From assembly GCA_001782645.1 (NCBI GenBank), contig MFPH01000015.1, positions 1 to 29,539 of the forward strand: DNA of 29,539 nt, given 5' to 3'. The stretch's first letter is position 1. Each line of letters starts with the position of its first letter. The notes beneath the pieces were generated by a model. The model was not told the DNA's origin and ran no database searches. It saw only the letters and a list, made by a program, of their open reading frames with translations. Source of the DNA: Candidatus Levybacteria bacterium RIFCSPLOWO2_12_FULL_37_14. GTDB lineage: Bacteria > Patescibacteriota > Microgenomatia > Levybacterales > UBA12049. Below, piece by piece: positions 22,850 to 29,095 of the stretch. A program made the position numbers and the translations under genes.

Positions 22850-23522
22850 TTTTAATAATTTTATAAAATTCTTTAGCATCAAGACTCGCCCTTCCCACTA
22901 ATATTCCGTTAATTGAGTCCATCTTGGTAAACGAGGAGACATTCTCCGACGTAACGTTACCTCCATACAAAATCGGAGTTATGGAAAATCTCTCTTTTAT
23001 TGCTTTCGCAGCTTTGTCTGCATTTTCCGGAGTATCTGCCGGAGCAGGACTAATAGATGTTGGCGGCTCATATACAGCAATTACTACGCCTTCCGGAATT
23101 AAACTCTCTTGATTGTCTGCGCAAAATATAACTTTAAGACCCCATTTATCTGCCATTTTCGCCTTTTCCTCCAGCATTGTTTCTGTTTCCGCAAAATATT
23201 TTCTCCGCTCCGAATGCCCAATCAAGACATAATCGGCAAATTCCTTAATCTGTCTTCCATTAATTGCTCCTGTATATGCGCCTTCATCAAAAGGTGAAAT
23301 ATCCTGCGCTCCGAGCTTTATTGGAAGCTCCCGTTCCGCAATAAATGCTTTCATTACGGGAAGACAAACAAATGACGGACAAATAATTATCTCTTTATTT
23401 GATAAATCTTGGTCTTTAAAACTTGACATTGCGGAAAGCCAATCCTTGGCTTCAGATTCTGTTTTATTTGACTTCCAATTAGCTGCAATAAAAATCTTTT
23501 TCAGATATTCTATGTGATACAA
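22842..23522 (-). CDS. tpiA: Triosephosphate isomerase
   Basis: Interconverts dihydroxyacetone phosphate and glyceraldehyde 3-phosphate in glycolysis. Catalytic residues are all present, numbered from the TTG start: N15-W-K17, H103 in IGHSERR, and E152 in YEP. The phosphate-binding YGGNV and ILVGRASLD are at the end. At about 220 aa it is shorter than typical bacterial TIMs (about 250). Loop 6 reads YEPPTSIS, closer to compact archaeal-type sequences than to YEPVWAIGTG. No ATG fits: the frame opens with TTG at 23522, and a CTG at 23504 (giving LKKIFIAANWK) is the other candidate. A promoter at 23541-23568 precedes it and the LCP gene follows in the same unit. Confidence 0.92.
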   Translation of the reverse strand: MYHIEYLKKIFIAANWKSNKTESEAKDWLSAMSSFKDQDLSNKEIIICPSFVCLPVMKAFIAERELPIKLGAQDISPFDEGAYTGAINGRQIKEFADYVLIGHSERRKYFAETETMLEEKAKMADKWGLKVIFCADNQESLIPEGVVIAVYEPPTSISPAPADTPENADKAAKAIKERFSITPILYGGNVTSENVSSFTKMDSINGILVGRASLDAKEFYKIIKNA

Positions 23523-23533
23523 TTACAAGACTC

Positions 23534-23539
23534 TAAACT
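23534..23539 (+). promoter_or_regulatory. Possible -10 box of the UvrD-like gene
   Basis: TAAACT ends 9 nt before the ATG at 23549, the same distance seen for several other genes here. No convincing -35 is visible, so this is tentative. Confidence 0.35.
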
Positions 23540-23540
23540 A

Positions 23541-23568
23541 ATTATACTATGAATTCAGACTTTCTCAA
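23541..23568 (-). promoter_or_regulatory. Promoter of tpiA
   Basis: On the - strand TTGAGA (23568-23563), a 16-bp spacer and a perfect TATAAT (23546-23541). The expected TSS near 23534 gives a leader of about 12 nt to the TTG start. Its -35 lies within the first codons of the divergent helicase gene. Confidence 0.6.
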
Positions 23569-25387
23569 GGACTTAAATCAGGAGCAAAAAAGAGCGGTTT
23601 TGCAAACTGAAGGCCCTATTATTATCTTGGCAGGCGCAGGCAGCGGTAAAACAAGAGTTTTGACCTATAAGGTTATCTATTTAATAAAAGAAAAAAACAT
23701 TGACCCGTTTAATATTCTGATGGTTACATTTACCAATAAGGCCGCCAATGAAATGAAAGAAAGAGTTCAGAAAATGGGCACAAGCCCAACCATTGCCACC
23801 TTCCATTCTCTTTGCGCAAAAATATTGAGAATCGAAGGAAAACACATAAGCCTTACTTCTCAATTCGCTATTTACGATACTCAGGACCAGATTGATGCAA
23901 TAAAGGAGGCAATGAAAAGACTTGATATCTCTATAAAAGATTACAAACCATCTTCAATCTTGGCAAGTATATCTCAAGCAAAAAATGAGCTCATTAGTGA
24001 ATCCGAATACTCAAAATACGCAAGAGGATACTTTCAAGAAAAAGTTGCAAAGATTTATCCTCTGTATCAAAAAATATTGTCCGAAAACCATGCCCTTGAC
24101 TTCGATGATCTTCTTTCAAAAACCGTATTTTTATTTGAAAATAATCCTGAAATTCTTATAAAATATCAAAACCGCTATAGGTATATTTTGATTGACGAGT
24201 ATCAGGATACTAACCGCGCACAATACATTTTGACAAGAAAATTAGCCAAAAAGTGGAATAATATTTGTGTTGTCGGAGATTTTTCTCAAAGTATTTATTC
24301 CTGGCGCGGCGCAGATTTTACTAATTTATCTCGCTTCAAAGAAGACTTTAAAAATACTAAAACCTTTGCTCTTTCTCAAAATTATCGGTCGACACAAAAA
24401 ATTTTGGATGCTGCTTCTTCTGTAATATCTAAAAACACTACTCATCCTGTACTTAAACTTTGGACAGGAAACTCGGGAGGCGAAGAAGTTATGGTATTTG
24501 AAGCGCAAAATGAACAACGGGAAATAGAATTTATAGTAAGTAAAATAGAAGAATTAAAAATAATGGTCGACAACAGTAAGAAAGAGTTTAAGTTCTCCAA
24601 CATTGCAGTTTTATACAGAACTAATGCTCAATCGCGGGTTTTGGAAGAAATTTTTTTACACAATAGCATTCCTTATATTCTTATCGGCGGAACTCGGTTT
24701 TATGAAAGAAGAGAGATCAAGGATGTACTAGCGTATCTGAGAGTTTTAGATAATAAAAAAGATAAAATATCTTTAAAACGTATAGAAAAAATCGGAAAAA
24801 AGAAAATGGAAAAATTTTTGGAATTTTCCCGTGAACGGGATCCCGCTGAGGCGGGACAAAAAACTATCGATCTCCTAGATGAAACTCTTCAAAAAACAGA
24901 ATATCTTAAGACGTATGATGATCGGGACGAGGACGACAGAGAAAGGTTGGAAAATATTAAAGAACTTCGTTCGGTTGCGCTTAAATTTCCGGATCTTACA
25001 AATTTTTTAGAAAATGTTTCCCTTGTTGAACAGGAATATTTGCCGGATAAATTAGATGGTCAAATTAAAAAAGATGCAGTAACGCTTATGACATTGCATG
25101 CGGCAAAAGGCCTTGAATTCCCATACGTATTTATGGTTGGAATGGAAGAGGGCATATTCCCGCACTCTCGATCACTTATGGATAAATATGCGCTTGAGGA
25201 AGAAAGAAGACTTTGCTATGTTGGAATGACACGAGCGAAAATACGCCTTTTTTTGAGCTATGCTCAAAAGAGAATATTTTTCGGTCAAAGAACATCAAAT
25301 GTAATATCCAGATTTATACTGGAAATGCCTAAAGCTGTAATAGAAAAAAATATTCATTTAATTCAAGTGTCACAAGATTTTATATGA
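23549..25387 (+). CDS. uvrD: UvrD/PcrA/Rep-family SF1A DNA helicase, shortened 2B domain
   Basis: 612 aa against about 720 for UvrD/PcrA. All helicase motifs are present: the Q motif LNQEQKRAV, Walker A (A28-G-A-G-S-G-K-T35), Ia TFTNKAANEM, II LIDEYQDTN, III VGDFSQSIYSWRGAD, IV LSQNYRST, V TLHAAKGLEFPYVF and VI EERRLCYVGMTRAK. It unwinds DNA 3'-5' in repair and replication. The 2B region is short: after LSLKRIEKIGKKKMEKF roughly 40-50 residues found in PcrA are missing, and S427-G436 are encoded by two palindromes. The long C-terminal tail of UvrD is also absent. Its ATGA stop/start overlap with femAB couples the two. Confidence 0.9.
   Translation: MNSDFLKDLNQEQKRAVLQTEGPIIILAGAGSGKTRVLTYKVIYLIKEKNIDPFNILMVTFTNKAANEMKERVQKMGTSPTIATFHSLCAKILRIEGKHISLTSQFAIYDTQDQIDAIKEAMKRLDISIKDYKPSSILASISQAKNELISESEYSKYARGYFQEKVAKIYPLYQKILSENHALDFDDLLSKTVFLFENNPEILIKYQNRYRYILIDEYQDTNRAQYILTRKLAKKWNNICVVGDFSQSIYSWRGADFTNLSRFKEDFKNTKTFALSQNYRSTQKILDAASSVISKNTTHPVLKLWTGNSGGEEVMVFEAQNEQREIEFIVSKIEELKIMVDNSKKEFKFSNIAVLYRTNAQSRVLEEIFLHNSIPYILIGGTRFYERREIKDVLAYLRVLDNKKDKISLKRIEKIGKKKMEKFLEFSRERDPAEAGQKTIDLLDETLQKTEYLKTYDDRDEDDRERLENIKELRSVALKFPDLTNFLENVSLVEQEYLPDKLDGQIKKDAVTLMTLHAAKGLEFPYVFMVGMEEGIFPHSRSLMDKYALEEERRLCYVGMTRAKIRLFLSYAQKRIFFGQRTSNVISRFILEMPKAVIEKNIHLIQVSQDFI
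24827..24856. repeat. Two tandem TCCCG...CGGGA palindromes inside the helicase gene
   Basis: TCCCGTGAACGGGA (24827-24840) is directly followed by TCCCGCTGAGGCGGGA (24841-24856). The 30 bp are in frame and encode SRERDPAEAG at residues 427-436. They are far more GC-rich than the surrounding coding sequence. Confidence 0.8.
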
Positions 25388-26343
25388 AAGACGAATTATC
25401 TTCTCATCCCCTTCAATCTGTTGAGTGGGGAGAATTTAGAAAAAAAACAGGAATTAAAGTGATAAATGTCAATGGAATTCAAATGACGATTCACAAAATC
25501 CCCCACACTCCTTGGACGGTTGGGTATGTTCCCAAGGGTCCCATTCCAACTGCCGATATGATTTCTGATCTTAAAAAAATAGGCAAACAAGAAAAATGTA
25601 TTTTTATTCAACTTGAGCCGAATGTTATTGCTGAAAATTTAAAATTGAAAATTGAAAATTTAGGTCTGCATCCGGCTGCTCATCCTCTCTTTACGAAATA
25701 CACCTTTATTCTTGACCTGACAAAATCCGATGAGGAATTATTAAAAGGAGCGCATTCGAAAACAAGATACAACATAAAAGTAGCCATCAAACACGGAGTT
25801 AAAGTTGTTCAGGATGATTCGAATGCTGCTTTTGAAACCTATCTTAAATTAACCGAAGAAACTACAAAAAGACAAGGATTTTATGCGCATACCAAAAAAT
25901 ATCATAGATTAATGTGGGAAACTCTTTGTCCTACTCAAAACAAGCTAGACACAGATAGGTTAACTGCACATTTATTTTTAGCCAAATATAAAGAGCAAAC
26001 GCTGGCTGCGTGGATTTTATTTGTTTACAAAGATGTCCTTTATTATCCATACGGCGCATCGTCAAGTCTGCGCAGAGAAACTATGGCATCAAATTTAATG
26101 ATGTGGGAAGCAATCAAATTCGGAAAAAAATTAGGACTTAAAAAATTCGACATGTGGGGAGCATTAAGTAATAATCCGGATAAAAACGATCCTTGGTATG
26201 GGTTTCACAGATTCAAGCAGGGTTACGGCCCAAAACATATCGAATTTGCAGGAAGTTTTGATCTTGTTGTAAATGTTTTACTTTATGATATATATAAAAT
26301 TTTGGATAAAATCCGCTGGGCAATCTTAAAACTTAGGAAGTGA
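25384..26343 (+). CDS. FemAB-family peptidoglycan bridge aminoacyltransferase-like protein
   Basis: 319 aa with two GNAT-like halves. The first half has HPLQSVEWGEFRKKTG and PWTVGYVPKGPIP. Then comes the hallmark region FTKYTFILDLTKSDEELLKGAHSKTRYNIKVAIKHGVKV, followed by the second half with LAAWILFVYKDVLYYPYGASS and FDMWGAL...FHRFKQGYGP. FemX/A/B enzymes add amino acids from aminoacyl-tRNA to the lipid II peptide in the cytosol. A short heptamer repeat (25633-25660) encodes ENLKLKIENL at residues 84-93. The gene overlaps the helicase stop by 4 nt (ATGA) and the next gene by 4 nt (GTGA). It and murJ argue for a cross-linked peptidoglycan wall. Confidence 0.88.
   Translation: MKDELSSHPLQSVEWGEFRKKTGIKVINVNGIQMTIHKIPHTPWTVGYVPKGPIPTADMISDLKKIGKQEKCIFIQLEPNVIAENLKLKIENLGLHPAAHPLFTKYTFILDLTKSDEELLKGAHSKTRYNIKVAIKHGVKVVQDDSNAAFETYLKLTEETTKRQGFYAHTKKYHRLMWETLCPTQNKLDTDRLTAHLFLAKYKEQTLAAWILFVYKDVLYYPYGASSSLRRETMASNLMMWEAIKFGKKLGLKKFDMWGALSNNPDKNDPWYGFHRFKQGYGPKHIEFAGSFDLVVNVLLYDIYKILDKIRWAILKLRK
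25633..25660. repeat. Heptamer repeat inside femAB
   Basis: Four 7-nt units, GAAAATT, TAAAATT, GAAAATT and GAAAATT, in frame. It is close in sequence to the AAAATTC heptamer on the lepA coding strand, and again lies in what looks like a surface loop. Confidence 0.75.
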
Positions 26344-27716
26344 AAAAATATTATTTTTTTATCGCCATTATTCTTCCTTTTGTCTTATTGAAAATTACCA
26401 ACCTGGGTATTCGTCTCTCCGATACGAATATCTACTTTAACGTGGCTTTTCGAATATTGCAGGGTCAATTACCGTATAAAGATTTCTTTTTTGCAAATTT
26501 CCCTATTTTCGCATATATTTCATCTTTTTATTACTTTTTAGCCTTTGGCAATATTAATTTATTTTATTTAACTTCGATAATCGAAACTATAATCGTAACT
26601 TTTTTTATTTATATAATTTCTTATGCAAAAACAAAAAATTATTTAATTTCTATCACCAGCTCTCTACTTTATATCTATTCTTTTATTATTTTGTCTACAT
26701 CTGATCATCAAACAGGGGTATCTACGGCATCATTGTTTGCGATATTGGCTTTCTATTTTCTTAATAAGGAAAAAAGTTTTATTTCCGGACTTTTTATAGC
26801 CTTATCCATACTTACGAAAGCATATTTCCTTCCGATAATTCTTTCTTTTTTATTTTATTTGCTAATTAAGAAACAATGGAAGCGTATTGCGTCTTTTTCT
26901 CTTGGAATTATAGTGACAGGCATTATTATATTGCTACCATTTTTAATTTTATCATCAAAAGAATTTATTAATGATATTTTTGGATTTTCCCTAACACGAC
27001 CACCAGGACTGCTAAAAACAGATATCGCCTGGTTCTTTATGACGAAAGATTTTTTATTTTTTCTATTGTTTTTGTTCAATTTGATAAATTTTAAAAAAAA
27101 TTTGTTTTTTTCCTTAGTGTCATTATTTTCACTTCTATTTTTTCTCGGCTATCAAGATATCTACTATCTTTATTTAAACTTTTTAACTCCATTCTTATGC
27201 CTTTCTTTTTACGAAATGAATTCTTTCATAAAGAAACAGTTAGGGGTTCAAGAAATGGTAATTTTAACTATTGTTTTATTCTTTATTTCTCTTAATTTTT
27301 TTGTGTATATTGATAATTATCGAAACTTACAAAAAGTTAATGGTATTGATAATATAATTTCTATTATTAAAAAATTAAGACCAAATTATCTTTACGGATA
27401 TAATGGGCTTACGCCCGCCTTGTCTGTTATTACGAATGTTCCCGCATTATCCAATGTCAATGATGCTTATGTATATTTTTTTAGAAGAGGAATGTACAAT
27501 AAGGAAACCTTAACTGATCAAGCAGTTTCAAAAAAAACAATTATCATTACTCAAGGCGCTGAATATCCCGAATATAATATAAAACAAGATGTTCTGGACA
27601 ATGAAATTCTTAACAAGGAAAAGGTCTATAAATATTGCAAAAATATTTTGAGCGTACCGGTAAAAGCTGAAGGAAATACCAACCGAATCAATCTATTCAA
27701 GTGTTATCAAAATTAA
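26340..27716 (+). CDS. GT-C-type membrane glycosyltransferase
   Basis: 458 aa with about ten hydrophobic helices. The first loop RLSDTNIYFNVAFRILQGQLPYKDFFFANFP carries D28 at the GT-C acidic position and an ANFP segment in place of KPP/HPP. YPY and DIYYLYLNFLTPF blocks follow, then a soluble C-terminal region (about 335-458) that is likely outside the membrane. This is the general ArnT/PMT-like layout. Donor and acceptor are unknown. It starts with GTG overlapping the femAB stop (GTGA), so it is translationally coupled to FemAB. Its stop is 4 nt from the stop of the convergent methyltransferase. Confidence 0.72.
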   Translation: MKKYYFFIAIILPFVLLKITNLGIRLSDTNIYFNVAFRILQGQLPYKDFFFANFPIFAYISSFYYFLAFGNINLFYLTSIIETIIVTFFIYIISYAKTKNYLISITSSLLYIYSFIILSTSDHQTGVSTASLFAILAFYFLNKEKSFISGLFIALSILTKAYFLPIILSFLFYLLIKKQWKRIASFSLGIIVTGIIILLPFLILSSKEFINDIFGFSLTRPPGLLKTDIAWFFMTKDFLFFLLFLFNLINFKKNLFFSLVSLFSLLFFLGYQDIYYLYLNFLTPFLCLSFYEMNSFIKKQLGVQEMVILTIVLFFISLNFFVYIDNYRNLQKVNGIDNIISIIKKLRPNYLYGYNGLTPALSVITNVPALSNVNDAYVYFFRRGMYNKETLTDQAVSKKTIIITQGAEYPEYNIKQDVLDNEILNKEKVYKYCKNILSVPVKAEGNTNRINLFKCYQN

Positions 27717-27720
27717 AATT

Positions 27721-28254
27721 TTATTTTTTAATTTCATATAAATATATATCATTTACCTTGTCATAAGTTAGGAGAGGCAGATTAATTTTATATCTAAAGC
27801 TTACCAATAAAGTTCCGTGATTTAATTCTTTTAAAAATTTCGGCTTAAGTCTTTCCAGCGTTTTTGGGACAAGATAAACAAATATTACGGATGCTTGAGA
27901 AATATTTACATCATGGAAATTTTTCCTAATAATTTTTACTTTTTTATCAAGACCTTTTATTTTAAATTTAATTCTGGAAAACCAATATCGTAATGGGTCG
28001 ATTTCGATTCCTACTCCTTTTGCGCCGAATTCTTTCGCTGCGATCAAAAGAAAGGTTCCGTCTCCTGAACCTAATTCATAGACAGTGTCTTTTGAGGAAA
28101 TATTGGCAAGTTTGCAGGCGGCACGGGCTATTTTTTTATTAGTCCTCCACCAAGGGGCCCAAGGACTATCCGGTGGCCAAAACATGGAAAGAAGTAAAAA
28201 CAAAAAACAAATCACCAACAATAAAATAATGTTTATAACCCACCATAAAGCCAT
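27721..28254 (-). CDS. Membrane-anchored class I SAM-dependent methyltransferase, FAM173/ATPSCKMT-like
   Basis: 177 aa. One N-terminal membrane helix (about 4-25) is followed by SPWAPWWRTN and a compact Rossmann methyltransferase domain with motif I V58-Y-E60-L-G-S-G-D-G66, then GVGIEIDPLRYW, and VIFVYLVPKTLERLKPKFLKEL with GTLLVSFRY. The arrangement of a short anchor, a P-rich link and this fold matches the FAM173 group, whose eukaryotic members methylate lysines of membrane proteins. A protein-lysine substrate is therefore a family-based guess. It starts 1 nt after sodX ends, as the third gene of the sodN-sodX unit, so it may be coexpressed with the superoxide dismutase. Confidence 0.75.
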   Translation of the reverse strand: MALWWVINIILLLVICFLFLLLSMFWPPDSPWAPWWRTNKKIARAACKLANISSKDTVYELGSGDGTFLLIAAKEFGAKGVGIEIDPLRYWFSRIKFKIKGLDKKVKIIRKNFHDVNISQASVIFVYLVPKTLERLKPKFLKELNHGTLLVSFRYKINLPLLTYDKVNDIYLYEIKK

Positions 28255-28255
28255 A

Positions 28256-28540
28256 TCAAATTTTAAGCATTACTTTTCCTACAAGTTCTTTCTTATCTGC
28301 CCAATCAAAACTTCTACTATCCGTACTTTCCCTCTTGTTGTCTCCCGCAACAAAAAGTTTCTTTTTTTTAATTTTAGCAATTCGTTTTATTATATACCGC
28401 CCCCTTTTCAAAACAACTATATCTCCAATTTTGGGCTTGCTTAACAAATATGAAAGTCTATTCACCAAAATTACATCTCCCGGATTAAATGTGGGAATCA
28501 TACTATTGCCTTCAATTTTGAATTTAAAAAGAGGAAGCAT
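28256..28540 (-). CDS. sodX: Nickel superoxide dismutase maturation protease SodX
   Basis: 94 aa, an S24/S26-type Ser-Lys peptidase without a membrane helix, as in SodX proteins. The catalytic Ser is S13 in EGNSMIPTF and the general-base Lys is K52 in YIIKRI. NPGDVILVN and the C-terminal FVAGDNKRESTDSRSF are signal-peptidase box motifs. SodX cuts the N-terminal leader from pro-SodN, exposing the His that binds nickel. The gene lies 2 nt downstream of sodN, which settles its role over a general LepB or LexA-like function. The lack of a membrane anchor implies cleavage in the cytosol. Confidence 0.9.
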   Translation of the reverse strand: MLPLFKFKIEGNSMIPTFNPGDVILVNRLSYLLSKPKIGDIVVLKRGRYIIKRIAKIKKKKLFVAGDNKRESTDSRSFDWADKKELVGKVMLKI

Positions 28541-28542
28541 TG

Positions 28543-28983
28543 TTATTTTGCAGTGGATTTTGTTTTCTTAAATATCTCTGCAATTTCATCAACAGCTCTT
28601 ACTAATTCCTGTGCCAATTGAACATTAACTTCCTGCTTATTTTTCGAACAAAGCTTGGCTGCTTTCCAAAATGTTTCATGCAAATTAGGAAACATTTGCA
28701 AGTGTTCCGGCTTAAAATAATCCGTCCAGAGTATCAATAGCTCATCTTTACACTTTCTTGCATGCTCTTCTTTAGTCCAGACCATTCTTATTAAAGCGTT
28801 ATCCTCATTCTTGCTTTTTCCCCTTTCCGGAAGCTCATTAATTTTTTGCACCATTTTCAAAACGGTTGCCGCTGCAATTTGCGCCACTTTTGGATCGTAA
28901 ATACCGCAAGGAACATCACAATGAGCGTATGCTGTTTTTGTTGGCAATAATTTTGCTAAAAAAGAAAGGATAAAATTTTCCAT
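28543..28983 (-). CDS. sodN: Nickel-containing superoxide dismutase precursor (SodN)
   Basis: 146 aa. A 20-residue leader ending TKTAYA is followed by the nickel hook H21-C22-D-V-P-C26-G-I-Y29, equal to His1, Cys2, Cys6 and Tyr9 of mature NiSOD. The rest of the four-helix subunit is well kept, including LLILWTDYFKPEHLQMFPNLHETFWKA. The mature chain would be about 126 aa, close to the 117 aa of the Streptomyces enzyme, and would assemble as a hexamer. It turns superoxide into oxygen and hydrogen peroxide. The leader is somewhat hydrophobic; SodX in the next gene is expected to remove it. A good promoter lies 9 nt before the ATG. Confidence 0.95.
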   Translation of the reverse strand: MENFILSFLAKLLPTKTAYAHCDVPCGIYDPKVAQIAAATVLKMVQKINELPERGKSKNEDNALIRMVWTKEEHARKCKDELLILWTDYFKPEHLQMFPNLHETFWKAAKLCSKNKQEVNVQLAQELVRAVDEIAEIFKKTKSTAK

Positions 28984-28992
28984 TGCTGCCTC

Positions 28993-29021
28993 ATGATAAA
29001 TCGTTATTAATGAAAAGTCAA
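28993..29021 (-). promoter_or_regulatory. Promoter of the sodN-sodX-methyltransferase unit
   Basis: On the - strand TTGACT (29021-29016), a 17-bp spacer and TATCAT (28998-28993), 9 nt before the sodN ATG. The predicted leader is about 3 nt. A 25-bp palindrome starts 5 bp upstream of the -35. No Nur or Fur-type box was recognised. Confidence 0.7.
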
Positions 29022-29026
29022 TCTAA

Positions 29027-29051
29027 ATCCCGCACCGAAGCGGTGCGGGAT
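29027..29051. repeat. Perfect 11-bp-arm palindrome between two divergent promoters
   Basis: ATCCCGCACCG and its exact reverse complement are separated by AAG. It lies 5 bp from the sodN -35 and 9 bp from the -35 of the kinase gene. It could be an operator, a cruciform or hairpin insulator, or a copy of the small TCCCG...CGGGA repeat family. Confidence 0.85.
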
Positions 29052-29060
29052 AAAATTTCC

Positions 29061-29089
29061 TTGCAAAAAGTAGTTATTTTTCGTAACAT
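29061..29089 (+). promoter_or_regulatory. Promoter of the PfkB-family kinase gene
   Basis: TTGCAA (29061-29066), a 17-bp spacer and TAACAT (29084-29089), 6 nt before the ATG at 29096. The predicted TSS coincides with the start codon, giving a leaderless mRNA. Confidence 0.58.
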
Positions 29090-29095
29090 GAGCTT

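Noticed and set aside
28085..28571. + strand frames opposite sodX and the methyltransferase
   Set aside because: The - strand genes carry clear catalytic motifs and tight operon spacing; the opposing frames have no recognisable features.
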